Below, in pieces: positions 14,101 through 28,300 of a stretch of 64,000 nt of DNA. Made by a program: the position numbers and the translations under genes. This DNA is from Gavia stellata (Eukaryota > Chordata > Aves > Gaviiformes > Gaviidae). The first letter of the stretch is position 1. Each line of letters begins with the position of its first letter. The stretch is taken from the NCBI RefSeq assembly GCF_030936135.1, contig NC_082594.1, positions 110,089,020-110,153,019 of the forward strand, given 5' to 3'. The notes under the pieces are model-generated. The model worked only from the letters and a program-made list of their open reading frames with translations, was not told the origin of the DNA and ran no database searches.

Positions 14101-15040
14101 CGGTGTCTGTTTTTCAAGTAATAAATTGTTCTATATAGGAGTTAATTCCGCACTTGTTAAATTTGTCTAGAAATGCTGATAGCATGTTAATAGAAAAGTG
14201 CTTTGAAAGACTGTAGCTTCTCTGCTGCTGAAAAAATCCAAGCATTTTGGTTTTTAACCCCCTAGCATATTATTAACAACTCATTGTAACACTTCTCCTG
14301 AGTCAAAATGAGATAAATATCCCTTAAATGCTCTCCTCTTGTTTTTTGTATGTGTATGGTGTAGAAGCATCACTTAGAGCAGTAGGAGAGAGATGGGGGT
14401 AGGGGGCTCTAGGATTAGATTGCGCTAAACTAATAAATCTGTGAGCAGAAATGGGCACTTCCAAAGAGGTGTATCGCAAAGGGAGATGTGGCGTTTTGTA
14501 TGCTGTGGTTTCAGTATCGCATTGCGTGTTTGGTGCATTCGCACTGAATTAAAGAAGCCCTTTCCACCTTTCTCCCTTTTAGCCATCTTAAGGGGCCCTG
14601 GATAGTCCTAGTGTTTGGGTTCTCTGCTTGATGCAGAAAGGCAATTCCAGGCTATGCAAAAGCAGAGTTAAACCCTGGACTGTTCCCGTATAGATTGCTG
14701 GGATGTAGCTGGCTGCCACACGTAACGGGATTGAGCGAAGGGCACTGAGATCTGCAGTTCTGGGGGCATTTTTCCTTTAACACAGGAGTTGGACTTGCTG
14801 GTTGGTGTTCTTGGTTCCTGTCATCAGTCTTCAATCTGTGCAGCTGTCATCTTCACTAGGAATTGGTGCACGTGATACCTGTTCAATATGCAGCGTTCCA
14901 GAGCTTTGCTCTGAAGACTCCAGGAGACCTATCTTTATATGAATGAAAGAGCAAAAAAAGCATGATTGGATATTTCTAAACCAAAAAGGCCTCTTGAAAA
15001 GTATTACCAGGTTATCATTTTGTTGACTGCAAATACGGGT

Positions 15041-15125
15041 ATAGAATAATAGAATATCTTCAGTTGGAAGGGACCCATCAGGATCATCAAGTCCAACTCC
15101 CTGTTCCTCACAGGACAACCTAAAA
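15041..15125 (-). mobile_element. CR1 LINE 3' fragment
   Basis: On the + strand it begins with ATAGAATAATAGAAT, the degenerate CR1 end repeat, then GTTGGAAGGGACCC, ATCATCAAGTCCAACTCC and CACAGGACAACC. This is the classic avian CR1 3' region read in reverse, so the element points to the - strand. Only about 85 bp remain, a typical 5'-truncated copy. It is the clearest marker that the genome is avian or another sauropsid. Confidence 0.9.
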
Positions 15126-16769
15126 TGATCCTTGACACAATTTTGCATTTGGCCCAAAATTGTAACTTATTCAGAAAATTTGGACAGAATGTTAGGTATT
15201 TTTACTGGCTAAAGAGCTTGTATTTGGGGGGGGGCGGGAAGTCTTGGTGTTGTCATTGGGCTAACCGAGCTGTCCATGGTCCACAGTACTGCACATGCTG
15301 TAATTACCAAATAGTTGGCTTGACTGATAAATTACTTCTTCCAAATATTGTTCCTGCTTTGCAAAGTATGTTTTGACACCTGTATTCTTAAACTTTTGAA
15401 TAAAATAATACAAATACTGTTGAACTTGCTGTAGACTTTTGCTTTTCCAGCTGTGTTTGGGTCTACATGTAGCTATCAGGTTGTCTGCTAAATATTAGCT
15501 CAGGATCTGTCGCTTGAGCTATTGTATTACAGCACTGAAGAAGTTTTCTAACAATACAAATGGGCACTTAACACATACTGGGTTTGCAGGGAACTTTAAT
15601 AACAACTGTATTAGAATCTGACTGTAGTTTTTATTTTTTCTGGCACTTTGACATTTAAAAAGCATCAAGATTCAGCAGTGCTTAAATGCAAAGGAAAATA
15701 TTGATTACAATTTGGAAACCTGGTCTGAGTTATGGAGTACAACTATATATTTTCATCTTTTACTCTTTAAAAATTAATCTGTTCCTTTTATCTCTGTTGT
15801 ATAAAAGGCTGTGTTGTTCAAGCTGTGTGGATAAGTAAGATGAGCCCGTGGTTGTTTTCTGTCCCACTTGTAACTTTGGAAAATGTATTAATTGCAAGGA
15901 CTTGTGGAGTTGCCTCTTCTTTACATGAACTCATTATGTACCTTAAAATTTTCTTTGTCTACTGTAAGTAATATTTTGGAAATGTGAATTTAAATTATCT
16001 CTTTCTCGTTTGCATTAGTAAGGTGCATTCTCAAAATTACTACTGTTCCTAATCAATCATCTTCCCTTAAAAAAATAAAAACAAATTAAAAAAAAAATCT
16101 GAGATGTATTGGATGAATGTTTCAGGTTATTAAATCCTTTATTCTGGTCTTTGCCTCATCAACAGTGATAGCTTTGACTACTTTGTTACTGTGTGGTGTG
16201 TGTCTGTTCATCCCCTGTCCCCCCAAACAAACTAGTGTATGTTTCTTTGTGAGTCTCCTTGCAGTGCTGATCAGTCTTGCCACTGCTTTCTCTTTCTCCA
16301 GATTCTTCCTCAGCCCTCCTACCTTCCTTGCCTTCAAAAAAAATCACCCTGCAGTCGTTTTTATTTCACGTAATAGTCCAACAGAATTGCATTTTCTGTT
16401 TTTAGAAAACAGAAAAGCAAAAAAAAAAAAGTCCTTTTCCTTGGGAGTGTTTTGGGGTTTTTTTTATTCTGTTTTCAGCCAACACTCCTGTGCACGGTGT
16501 TCTGAAGCACTCGTTGACTTCTCTGGATAACTGAGTGTCACACAGTCTTGTGCTCCTGTCAATAAAAAGATGACTTGCTTTTCCAGGTCATCTTTCCTTT
16601 CCAGTTGGACATCACACACGTTTTGCCTTCAGAGTATGTGGAGATAAAATTAGCAGCAAACAGAGGTAAAGCACTAAAGGCAGGTAGTGCTAGTTTACTA
16701 GGAACTGGGGTGTTTCATCTGTCCTTTTATGTAAGTGTCTTGTAATTTGCCGTTTTTCTGAGGTATTTA
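15126..16769. other. Non-coding, no gene recognised
   Basis: AT-rich sequence with a short G run near 15225 and A- and T-rich runs near 16070-16095 and 16420-16465. A 137-codon frame covers 16117-16530 but has no recognised domain and coincides with low-complexity sequence. Confidence 0.5.
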
Positions 16770-17020
16770 CAGCCATCGGTCTCCCGGCCTTCTGCACCAG
16801 GAGGCAGAAGAGTGTACTTAAGGGGGTTCCATGTCGTGGTGGCGATCTCTGTCTCTGCGACCTCCACGCGAGGCTACCGGCGAGCCTCTTCGTGAGGCTG
16901 CGCTCGGCCACTGCTGCGGAGCTCCGGCTTGAGACGTCGGCAGCTGCCTGTCTGCGGAGAGGGCACGGGTGGCAAGAACACGCTCGGGCAGTTCTTCAAC
17001 AGCTGCGTTGGCTTCCTTTT
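16770..17020. promoter_or_regulatory. Short CpG-rich segment
   Basis: By eye about 21 CpG in 250 bp, with GC near 60%, so the observed/expected ratio is near 0.9 against CpG-depleted surroundings. It includes a run of GAGGCT/GAGCCT-like words near 16870-16905. It could be a small island, an alternative promoter or a GC-rich repeat remnant. No TATA box or strong donor is evident. Confidence 0.4.
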
Positions 17021-17194
17021 GGCTTCTGGGTGCAATTCAAGGTTTGGGCCTTGATTGCTTTTAAGCCTAACGTGACCTGAGCTCCGCCTGAGAGGCTGCC
17101 TGGTTTTTTTTTTTTTTTGAACCAACATAGCAATTAATGTCAACTGGGATACTTGACCTAGATCATCCTAGTTTTTAATGTCAAGTAGCCATTG

Positions 17195-17270
17195 GCAGGA
17201 AGTTCTTCAAGAACGACTTTAGACTGTGGAATGTGCTCCCAACCTCGTCTGGTGGAGTCGGCTTTCTGCG
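17195..17270 (+). mobile_element. Possible old CR1 fragment
   Basis: The words GGAAGTTCTTCAAGAACGAC, GACTGTGGAATGTGCTCCC and TGGTGGAGTCGGC occur in the order seen in the conserved 3' part of CR1 elements. Divergence is high, so the match is only suggestive. Confidence 0.35.
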
Positions 17271-20200
17271 CGGGCTCAGCGCCAGGCCTATCTTATTTCT
17301 GTGCCCGTGGAGAGGAGGAATTGTTCAGTGCTTCTCCTGTTCTCCTTTGCCCCTGAAGAAAGGCGGGTTAATGTGGGTTTATAATCACTACACTAAGATT
17401 TTTCCACTTGAGCCATGTGGGAAGACAAGTGAAACACATCTTAAAGGAAAAAATAGCATACATGCCTTTATACATAGAAGGGCTTTTTTCCTGGGAGAAT
17501 TTAATTGAACGTTTTGTATGTAATGAAAGCAAAAGCCGTTTCCTCGCACAGACCAGTTTGAAAGTATGGCAAGTTAAATTTAGACAAGTGCTGTTTTCTT
17601 TCAGCTTTGTGGAAGACTGCAGTTCACTGCCAGGCACAGAAAGCTTCCTTCCTGCTGGGAAAGGAGATTTCTCAAACCATTAAAGCCATTGCCAAGTTCT
17701 TTAAGCTTAAAGCACCCTCCCCAAGCCTCGCAGCTGCGTGGACTGTAACAGGCCCGCTTTACCTCACGAGAAGGTGCTTGATGCTTTTTTTCCTGCCCGT
17801 GCCATTTCTGATGCAGTTGGTCAGTTCAGTGAAGAAAAACATTCAGACCGAAAGTAGTTTCGAGACGGAGGGGTTTTGTCTGGAGCCCTGCATGACAACT
17901 GCACGCCAGAACTGGAGTGAAGTGTGGGAATATAAATACAGTCACAGCTTTGGCCCGCAAAAACTACTGCGAGACATCCGAATGTTTATTGGCAAGTGCC
18001 CAACGGCCAACCAAGGTGGCTATGGCTATAGGAGGATGCGAGGGAGGAAGAGGGCAGATGAATTTGATCTAAAGCCCTAAACTTTAAGTCAGGGAGCCAG
18101 GACCAATTTCTACCAGCACAGCTATGCTGTGCCTCTCTTTGCTCAGATGAGGGACTGCCTGGTCCGACAGGCTCAGAGAATCCAGCTTGCACGTCTGCTC
18201 TGGACAGGAAAGAAAAAGTCTAACCAGTTCCCTTTCTTGGACATGTTTTAGCTCTTTTCCAGTCAGTCTGGCTTCTGGAGAGCTTCAGGAACACAGTGTT
18301 TAGGAGAAGAAAGGAGAGGAATGGAAGATCGGAAATAAGGAAAGAAGTGACTTCTTTCTGGGAAATGTTGGGGAATATAAACAGAGAAGTAGAATTAGAA
18401 AACTTGAGAATATTCATGATTTTTGTTACTGACTATCCAAATAAAACGAGGACTCTGTAAGGAAAAATAAGAGGTAACAGATGATAAAACTGGTCAGGTG
18501 GCTTGATTCAAAGTCAACTGAAGAGTCACTGATTTCAGCAGATTTTGGATAATACTTTTTTTAAAAAAGTGTAGAACCAAAAAAAAAAGGCGGAAGAAAT
18601 GGAAAACATAAAGGAAACAAACTAGAAGAAAATATATAGGTCACACCTAAAGGGAAAGATCTTTCGCTAAGTCTTTTTGAAGACTGGTAACAAAGAGAGG
18701 AAGTTTCTATGCTAATGAGAAGAGTTACTGCCCGGAGTGAGGCAATTTGTGTGACATCTGAGGGGGAAAGTGCTGAAGGAATAAGTTGCAAGCTGCCAAA
18801 TATGTTGAAATAAACACAGTAATTGGAGTCACGTAACTAAAGGCAGTTATGTGAAGGACTGGTGTTACCCACTGGCAGGCATCCACTGTATTGAGTGGGA
18901 AACTCTGAGAACTTGGAAGATCAGCGTTTTGTTACTGATTCTTAAATGGAGAGGATTAAAATGGTGCTAGGACATAGTGTGGGATTTATCTCATCTGTGT
19001 TATGGATGTCTGCCTCTTGAGTGGAAGGTGGGGCAAGACCCCATAAGTACTCAGCAAAGAAACGGGAACCGTGTAGAGCTCTTACAAGCAGGGGACAGAA
19101 ACAGACGCTTTTAGGGTGTGATTCATTTGACCTCCTTTAGACCTGTGCTGTAGGATGAGTTCAGTAGAAGAGCCTAGTTCTTCCCGTAGGCTCTAAAGGG
19201 AGACTACCATGACCTGTTCAGATACAGACACCTACACTGTAAACATCTTCATTTGGTCAAGTGAATTCTGGCTTGGCATCCACATCTAAGAATGGAAAGA
19301 GAAGGGTGCTCTGTTATTACGGCTTGTGGTTAAGTGTCAGATGCCCTCCATCCTGGTTGAGTAAAGACTCAACACCTTTTCAAAGTGGAAGTAGGCATTC
19401 TAGGGCCTCCAGAGCTCTGCCCAGGTAGGGCTAATGATTTGTGGTTAATCATTGCAAGGGCATCACCCCTGTGCCATCTCTTTGCACACCACCCCCCCGG
19501 GGATGTGTATCAGGGGCAGCAGAAGGAAACCCACTGTGACTCTTTGCTCTTCTTGTGTCGGTGTACGTGGACGCCAGTGGTGGATTAAGCTACAAGGCTG
19601 TGTTCTGCAGCATCGCTGGCAAGAAGCGAGCATGTGTATGGTTCACCCAGCTCTGGAGCAGGAAGCACCGTCAAAGAGCTGGCAGCAGTAGCCTGAATTG
19701 GCCCCATCTGGCAGTGATTGATTTACAGGTGAGCGTGCGTAGATGTGACAAGCGGTCAGACGGTGAGCTCCACAGGGATACCGCTTCTGGAGAGCAGAGT
19801 GTACGTTCTGGTGACAGCCTTGGTGCTTACCTGTAAATCACCTAGCACACGTTTGGTGGGCCATGAAAAGTAAATGATTTATTGAAGCTGGTTCCGGGGT
19901 GAAATTGGAGTCTTGCGCTGTATCGTTAAGCAGGGCCACATAAAACACAAGAACTCGCGTTTTGTTATTACTAAAAGTCAGTAATTTTAATCTTTTGTTT
20001 GGGCTATAAGTAATATGCAGATATTGCCATTTTCTCATTTGTTTCTATCATAACTATACAAATCTACTTTTATTACTTTATGGCTTTGAGATTTTTGTTT
20101 ATGCTACAGAACTAACTAAATAAATACATGTATCTTTATTTTACTTGCAAACTCCATTTAATTTTTTTCCTCTGAAATTTTCCCATGGCTTATTTGGAAT

Positions 20201-22159
20201 ACCAGCATATTATATGGTGGCTGCAGTATTATTTCTTTGGGTATACAGTATAATGGATGTCTCTGGAACTGATTTTTTTGAAAAACAAAACAAAAAAGCT
20301 TTAATGTTCTGTTCCTGTGAAATGCGTTTAAGTTAAATTTTTCAGGAAATTTTGATAGGGAAGTTAATAAGAAAAAAAAGTTTGATTTGACGTTGTATTA
20401 ACGTTCAAGGCACTGGACTAACCTTTTTTAAGAAAAGGAGGGGTGTCAAATTTACTGTACTGATTTATGAATGATTTTATTAAAGTACGTTTTAAAAGGT
20501 AGCCTTGTTCAGAGTGTCTTCATTTTTATTGCAAAAAAACATAAACAGATCGTTCTCATTATTACACCTATTTTCTTAAAGTGCTCATTGTCTCTGTGCA
20601 GGCTCATTTTATAATGTATGCATCTGGTAGTGAAAATAATAATTAAATTCTTTCACAATGAGACTGTGATTGGGGGGAGGGCGGGGGCGGAGAAAGCTCA
20701 AGTAATGCTAGCAGCCGGATTCATACCCAGTAAAGCTAGCTAATTGACTAGTAAGGCTGATTCTTAACCTAATGTATTTTAAAGCCTAAAGTTGTATTTT
20801 AAAGCAGTGGTTCTCTTTTTCTAATTGGCACTCCATAGTTGCAAGTACCACTTTTATCTTCCCCTCTTCTTCTTCCCTCATTTTTTTCCACTTTCCTGCC
20901 CCCCGTCCGTCTTCTCCCTATCCTCATGTATATGTTCCGACCTTCAGCCTTTAAGGAATTGCTCTTGTACTGGGGCTGTGAGTGACCCAGGCACTGATTT
21001 GGAAGTACTTGAAGAAGATGCTACTGAGGAGGTTGGAGAGGTCTGAGAGAAGGTGGCTCTGTTGGTGCAAAAAGTGAACAGGGTGACGAGCCATGCTGTA
21101 TGACCAAACCCTAATAAAGTTTCTCAATCCTTGGAAAGACAAGGATGTAATTCAGAGTTGAGTAGCAAAGCCAAACTGATGGGGATTAAGATACAGCTAT
21201 TTGGGTGAGTGCATGCGTGCTGATTGAAATGTAGGAAATAATGCAACAGTTGTGTTGCAACATGGCTGACTAAAAGTCTTTGGATTAAATCTGATTTACT
21301 TTTTTAGTTCTTAATTTCCCTGCTTTTCATTTTGTTATTGCTTATTTTATTTGTTTGTTTGGGGATGATGTGCTTTCTTCATGTTTTTTGTCTGGTGGGG
21401 TGGTTTTTTTTTTTTTGAATCCTTGCCTTTTCTTTTGTATTTGTTTCCTCTTTTTTTTTTTTTTGCCTCCATTTATACTACTTGGCCCAACACTATCCCT
21501 AAGCACTGTTTGCTTTCCTGTATATCCTCTGCATGTCTTTCAAGGCATATTCAAACAGGTCCGCTCTTGAGTTAGGTCTTGAAAATAAGAGGAGCAGCAT
21601 CAAATGTTTTGAGAGCTTAGGACAAACTTCTGACAGTGCCCACGCTCAGCATAGCCCCGGAGGTCTGTATTCAGGTCATCTTGCAGGCACAGATTAAAGC
21701 TGAAATAGTCTCACAGCCTTGGACTGTGTAATGATTCCCCTTGTGTAACCGAGGGGAGGAAAATGAGGTGGGAAAGACGTCAGACCTGGCTGGGTATGCG
21801 GGTTTCAGCTTGGAGCAGCTGTAGTAGCAGGGAGCATCTTTTTTTCCTTTTTATCTGAGGCCTGGGATGGCCTGAGTCCACATAAAATGTAATTTTTTGG
21901 GAAGGCATGCACGCATGAGTGCTGCATGTTTGGTTATGGTGTCAGTTTTTCCTTTTTGAGATTAATCACGGTAGTGTTTTAACAAAACGGATGTGCAACC
22001 TACTTTTTTAATACAGGCAAGTGGTGTACAATATTAAAGACCTAAAAGATGCACTAAAATGATGGCATGTAATATTAAGACTTACCTAGTAGGAACAAAA
22101 AGCAAAGTGACTCTTTTTGAAGCTGCAGCTCCATTGCTACCTTGGAAACTAATTTTGGT
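17271..22159. other. Non-coding, no gene recognised
   Basis: A 157-codon frame without an early ATG (17607-18080) starts 3 nt after an acceptor-like TTTCTTTCAG (AG at 17603-17604), but its translation is unrecognised. A pair of inverted 15-bp arms at 19720-19839 is described as a finding. T-rich runs occur near 21405-21465. Confidence 0.5.
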
Positions 22160-22330
22160 CTTTCTTGAACTCATTTAAACTTCCTGCTTCAGTCACCACC
22201 TGTAGTAGTTTATTCCACTACCCTTAGCATTAAATACTTCTACAGGACCTACCTATTTACTTGTATTTTCAATCAGTTGCTTTATGTAACTCAGAATATC
22301 TTCTTTCCTGATGAGAAATCAACCTGGATC
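22160..22330 (-). mobile_element. Possible ancient CR1/L3-type LINE fragment
   Basis: On the + strand TTGAACTCATTTAAACTTCC, then CACCACCTGTAGTAG, TTATTCCACTA and AAATACTTCTACAGG follow the order of the ancient CR1/L3 3' end (hydrophobic-loop region, read in reverse). This is a memory-based match to a diverged family. Confidence 0.45.
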
Positions 22331-25300
22331 CTTTAACCTCTTTGTTACAAATGTCTGAGGTTACGTATCACCTTTTTTGTGTGTGTGTGTCTTTTGTTGA
22401 CATCTGTATCTTTCTTTAGCTCAAAAATGAGAACCAACAATTTTTCTTTTGTCTGCCTGGAACAGCTCTATCCTTAAGTTGTTTTTTTTTAGTGTGGATT
22501 ATTTAAAATATACTCCTCTTCTATCTCCTCCCAGAGTAAGCTTTTTTCCAGAAACTTTTTTTTTTTAAAAAAAAAGGGGGGAAGAAGAAAAATACGGTGA
22601 CGAAAAGCCGAGTTTGGCATGGCAAAATTTGTGTTTCATTGGCTGACTTGCAACTATGTATGCCGGATGCAAAACTTTTGCAACGTGAGACAGAACTTGA
22701 GGGAGAACTGTAACTGTGCAGTTTGGTCTCTGCTTTTCTCTTTGGCCATTACAAGAGAAGAGAGTAACCCAGGCGCTCGGCTGTGCTGGTGGCCGCTCTG
22801 GGGGCGTGGACCAGCAGAGCTCGGGTCTTGCCTCTTACCTGCCAGCCTCCATGGGAAGCAGCTTCATCATCCGGCGTAGGTTCCCTCTCCAGGGAACAAC
22901 TTCTTCCCTTCTCCGGGGAACAGCAGTGTTCAGCCTCTTACACTCCCCGGCTCTGTCACAGACATCACACAGGAGAACAGGAGCGTTCTGTCCAAAGAGC
23001 ATCGCTATTAGAAGTAACTAAAAAGCTTCTACATCTTTCTCCATATAAAGCCATCATATATACATCAAGCTACGCACTGCCAAGAACTTTTTTTTCTGAA
23101 ATGAGTTGTATTTTGAGAGTGTGCAGTAGGAGACTGCCTATTCAGTGTTTTTGTTTACATCCACAGAACTAGAGTTACGGTGTGTTACATCTGACTGAAG
23201 GGGAAAAATCTTTTTTGGGGACATTGTCAAGTTCAGCATGTTGTAAGCCTTACTTCTTAGAACTTTTTAATTGTTTAAAAAGAGCATGGAAATGTTTTGT
23301 CTAATGCCCTTTTTTTGGCAACAAATTAGGGGGAGATGACAGGAACAGAGAACAAGGTAGGAGAGGGTAAATGCCATGTGCAGCTGATAAAGAGCTCGCC
23401 CACTTTTGCCGTATAGCAATAGACCCCCAAACCATAGGTCAAATCCATGTCCAGGTTTGTACTGTGCTTTTAGTGAACCTGTATAGACTACTACTTAGAA
23501 ACTGAAACTCTAACTATTGTGATGGAGGAGCTCAACTGCGTATGTACAGAAGAAAAATGGTCAGAGGTTTTGGCCCTTTCCTGCCATTTTTCTTGTGGGG
23601 GTTGGTGTGGTGTATATAATGCATGTAACGTATAACCAGTGTTTCTCTGGTGATGAATGACATTGTGTGACATTTATATGCCATGTTAGTGGCTGTAAGA
23701 AAGTATGACTTTAGAAGTTGCTTACATTTAAAGTGAAACAGGAAATAAATCTAGTAAAGCAAACAACTGAGAGGTGGAAAGTTGTTTTCTTCATGGGTGG
23801 ATTAAAGGATTTTCTACGTGTTCTTTACCATTATGAAAGACTAGTAAATCCTGTTTCTGTGTGGGTTGGTAAATTTTTATGAGTAATTGGTCAAGTTAAT
23901 TTAAGTATACATTTTGGTTGTTTGTTTTTCTTCACATCACTGATACTCAGGTTTCTAGAATGAATTACGTTCTTACAGGACATCTGATACAGTTCATCCT
24001 CAAAAAAACATACTGGGAAGGGGTTGTTTTGGTTTTTTTAAATAACAGAATACAATCCAGTAGCTTTGTTCCAAAAGCACATATCAGCGAGCCTTCATTG
24101 TTCTTGAAATTATGCTTTTTCTCATTTGCATTCCTTGATTTCACTGTCTACCTAAGGAATGAGAAGATCTTCATATTTCCAGTGATGGTGTCTGTGAGCT
24201 ACAATGCTTTTATTTTTTTTTTCCTCATCAATAATGGTCATTAATCTGCTTTTGAATTTATGGAATCAATTTTGCAAGTTTTGTGTTTGTCCCGTCGTCC
24301 CCCCCCCATGACTAACTAGTGTTGAAGCGAGTAGGTTGATTCATGTAATTAGGTTTCTGCTGCTCAGGTTCAGTCACTGTTGTCTTTGTACTTACTGATC
24401 CATGTGCTTGTTGTAAGGTTCAGTAAAATACAGAGGACGATCCAATAGGCAAAATTCTTTCTGTACTTTTAATTTTGAAACCTCCTGCTTATGAATGGGA
24501 AAACTGTGGCTAGAAGATTACCTGATTGTTATGAGAAATGCGAGCCCTTACATTTCAGAAAAGTTTGTTAATAAGGCAAAAAATAACTCAGTGCTGTTAC
24601 TCGTATCTGATGACAAAGACTCATTCTGTCTGAAGAGCTTACAGTGACCCAGTTTAAATAGTCTGAACTGTGCTAAAACCAGTTCTACGGTATCAGGGGT
24701 TTTTATTCTGTCTCATTTTGAAAGAATCAAAGATAAATGTCTTGCACATTAAGGAGATGAGCTATAATAAAACATATATGGATAATATGGCAGCAGTCCA
24801 AGAGCATTAGTATGCATGCCCTGATCAAGTTGTGGTGGCAGCTAGCAGTCGCTCTCTGCTTACAGTTAAACGTTACTTGGTGAGCACGGAGAGCCTTTCT
24901 CCATGATCTGTGCCTGTTCTGAAAGGAAGAAACACACCCCAGTTTAAGGCCTTTGTTGCCTGGATTGGTGTGAAGCCTGTTGGTTTGGAGAACTAGTGCC
25001 CAGCCTCTCTAGGGAGCAGCATTTGTTATGGAGGGTCTGGAGGTCAGACGACAGTGTCTGTAGTTGTGTGGATAACTGCGTTAGGACAGAGCATGTGTTT
25101 GTTGTAACAGAAACGTATGGGTCATATACAGTCACGCTGTCACAGGCCTGGTCATGCTAACAGATATGTTTGTTGATGTATGTGAATTTTCCTCCATGTG
25201 ACAGCTATGTGAACACCATCACTACTGCATGATAATCTGTGCCCAGTTTTTTGATAGAGCGGAGGCTGCAGGTTCTTAGGAAACGCAGCGGTGGGAAATC

Positions 25301-28300
25301 GGATGTGAGAGTAATTCCTCTAGCCCTTGCCTGTTTCCTTCCCATATCTAATTAGCCATTGGGGAGGACAGCACGGAGTGGGCAGCTGGCCAGATAAATT
25401 GTTACAGTGGATTGGATCTGGCCAGCAAGCTGCAGCTTGGGCATTTGGGTTTGGATTACAAAAAAAAAAAAAAGGTTTTATATGAATTTCTGACCCAGCT
25501 TGCCTTGGAAGACATGTACATTAGATGTTGATGGTTATTATGTTTAAAGACCAGGTTCTTTTTCTGTTCTTAAGTAGAAGGCTTTTGGAAGATCTTAGTA
25601 GTTTCTTTTCCATGATTATCTATTTATTCCCTTTGCTTAGGGCAGGAGTAATCTTTAGTGCTTCTCTGCATTATTACATGCTTCTTGCAAGTGTTCAGGC
25701 TTTTACTTTATTATCCTTTGGAGACTCTTTCACAGAGAAATGAACCTTGATGTCAGGTGGTAGTGAGCATGAATATTCCAGAGCCAAATTGCTTCTGCTG
25801 TGGAAAACCTCATACACAGGAAGAGAATTAAGGTAAGGAAATTTTCCGTGAGGTTCTTCCCACAGACGTTTCTCGTCTGTTCTTTATATTCCGACGGTGA
25901 ATGCGACAGATCAGAGGAGAAGGCTGCTCCATGAGCATGGGAAATCCTTTGGGTAATGTTGGGGATCCACGATGTAGAGCCATCTGTGTAGCTGCACTCT
26001 GTGTACGGTTGTTAGATTTGTTGGTCATCTCAGGCTTTTGGGGGGGGTACTATAATGTTAATTTTGCTCTTGTGAGCAAATAAATAGGGTCCTTTTAGTT
26101 TTTCAATGGTCAATACTTTGTTGATTGGTGATGCTTTGTGTGATGCTTGTTAACACTAACACGCAAATCATTGCAAGGAGGAAAGGTTTAGGGTTTTGTG
26201 TCGGTTCTCTCCCTAATATGGCTGATCCATTGACCACTGAAAGTTGAAACAACCTGTAGGATGACATCTGATGTTTATGTATACAACTATTTTATAAAGC
26301 TTGTAAGTTATATTTAGAGTAGTAACCAAAACATCACACCTCCTTTATCTTTTTGAAAGTAGTACTCGGTTTGCTGCTTCCCAGTATTGCATGTTCTGCT
26401 TATCCATGGTTTCTTAACAGTAGTTCACTTGTACAGCAGGAAAGATGAAGTAATAGAATAATGTTGTTTTTCATGATTATGGATGTTATGTACATTTCTA
26501 ATAGCTCAAACCATTTCTGTGATGTTAATGAAAGTTTGGAAAGCTGAAAAAATTAATTTTAAGTTTTGTTTTGCTTTTGTTTGAGGAAAATAATTGTTCT
26601 CACAGTAATTTAGCAAATCTGTGTTTTCATGTAGATTCCTGCCTCTTGAAGAATGTGGTTTATGTCTGTTTGGCACACAGATATATTGTTAGTCATCCAT
26701 AAATGAAAATAATTGAAAAGCGACAAAGGTCTTGTAAATGTTTTGAAATCATTGGGTGCATTTAAAAAAAATGTGACAGCTTCATATTTCTGATTCTTTA
26801 AATCAATCAGGCTGGGGGTGGTGGTGGGGACAGTTGTACTACTGGCAAAATATTAAGAATTACACAAACTTGAATGAACCATTTTACACTTTGAGAAACT
26901 GTAGCTATGTTTTGTGGTGTGCACTGAATACAAACTTAATGTGACTTCTGAAAAAGCAGAACAATTTTAGTGTGCTCCATATTTTCGTAAGCCAGTAGTT
27001 TGGCAAGAACTGCTGTAGTCTAAAAAATTGTTATGAGTATGGAGCTGTTGTGCGTTCATTTTGTTGAGGAAATGTGTTTGGTTTGAGGGTTTATGTTTAC
27101 TACAAGACAAATGAGAGGCTTTGTTTCTTAAAAGGGTCTATCTAGTGCTTCTCAGAAAGGCGGGGAGAGAATAGTTCAGGATAATTGCTTAAGACTTTCT
27201 TTCCTTTCCTGTTCTATTATAATTTTTAATATTTTTAATTATTATTTTTTATTGAAAAACATTACTGTTCTGATGACCCGGTCCATACCGAAGCTTACGG
27301 CACTGGCTTTGATTAGGAACAGGATAAATCTCACTTGCCCCTACTAAAGTTTCTGTTGACTTTAATGTGAGATTTAATACCACTTTTGAGTTACATAGTA
27401 GGAAGTAGTCAAGAGGTCTAAAACATACAAAGGTGTTAGAGATTAATAAACATTTGAATTTCTAATGTTAAAAAAAAAAAAGGGAGCCTAATATGTTGCA
27501 AATTGAGATGTATGCAGTAAAGTGGGAATCCCTGGCTTGAGTATAAGGCAAAGCACCTGCAATCCTAAATTAAGAAAGTTGTAAAGTGAAATCACAAAAC
27601 AGTAAGATAATGCGGGTGGTAGATGGGTTTCTGATATTCTTGCTAGCTGGAGAAGAGAAGAGGTTTGAGTCGCTGTATGACCTAGGAATTGGTATCGTTG
27701 AAGAGAAAACAAAGCATGTTTGGGAGAAGGAAATGTGGTTGGCAACAGAGTACCCGAATACACCCGATAACCAGGAATCACTGCTGACTACCCTTGGCTT
27801 CAGCTATTCTGTTGGACACATGGCAGCAGTATTACAATGTGATCATTGCTGGAACTGTACGAGTGTAATTAATTCTTCTGTTGGGTTTATCTGGTTCTCA
27901 GCTTCTTACTCTCTTCTCAAAATGGCCTGGGGTACCAGGATAAAGTATGCATGTCTAACATAGATGCACACATGTGGAAATCAAGTGCATGTATACAAAA
28001 GATGGTTGCCTGCCAGACAATTCCAGTTTTTCACTTTTCGTAACTAGCTATATTTTCTGTAATTAGTGTGCTGTTTCTTGCTTTGTAATGATATCTGAGG
28101 TTTCCAAAGACAATAGAAGAGTATTTAAACAGGAGTATTTGAAGGTGAATATCGGCAATATGGTATTTCAGTGATGATAGAGAGACTGATGTATTTGTTT
28201 ATAAAACCAGAACACAGTGATTCCCCCCCCCCCCCGCCTTGTGATATGCCTTTAGCAGTCAGGTACTGACAAAATATTTATAATAGTTAATACAGCACAA

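Larger units (their letters stand above)
5967..15040. other. Non-coding, no gene recognised
   Basis: All open frames are short and unrecognised. Visible structure is limited to a T20 run at 6566-6585, T-rich stretches near 7980-8010, a short CA-rich stretch near 10150-10166 and a C run near 13107-13116. A candidate micro-exon at 8139-8181 is listed separately. Nothing else stands out. Confidence 0.5.

Noticed and set aside
16117..16530. 137-codon open frame on +
   Set aside because: It runs through T- and A-rich low-complexity sequence and gives a hydrophobic, unrecognisable peptide.
17607..18080. 157-codon open frame after an acceptor-like site
   Set aside because: It begins at TTG, its first ATG is at 17781, no domain is recognised, and no fitting donor was found. 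Chance is the simpler reading.
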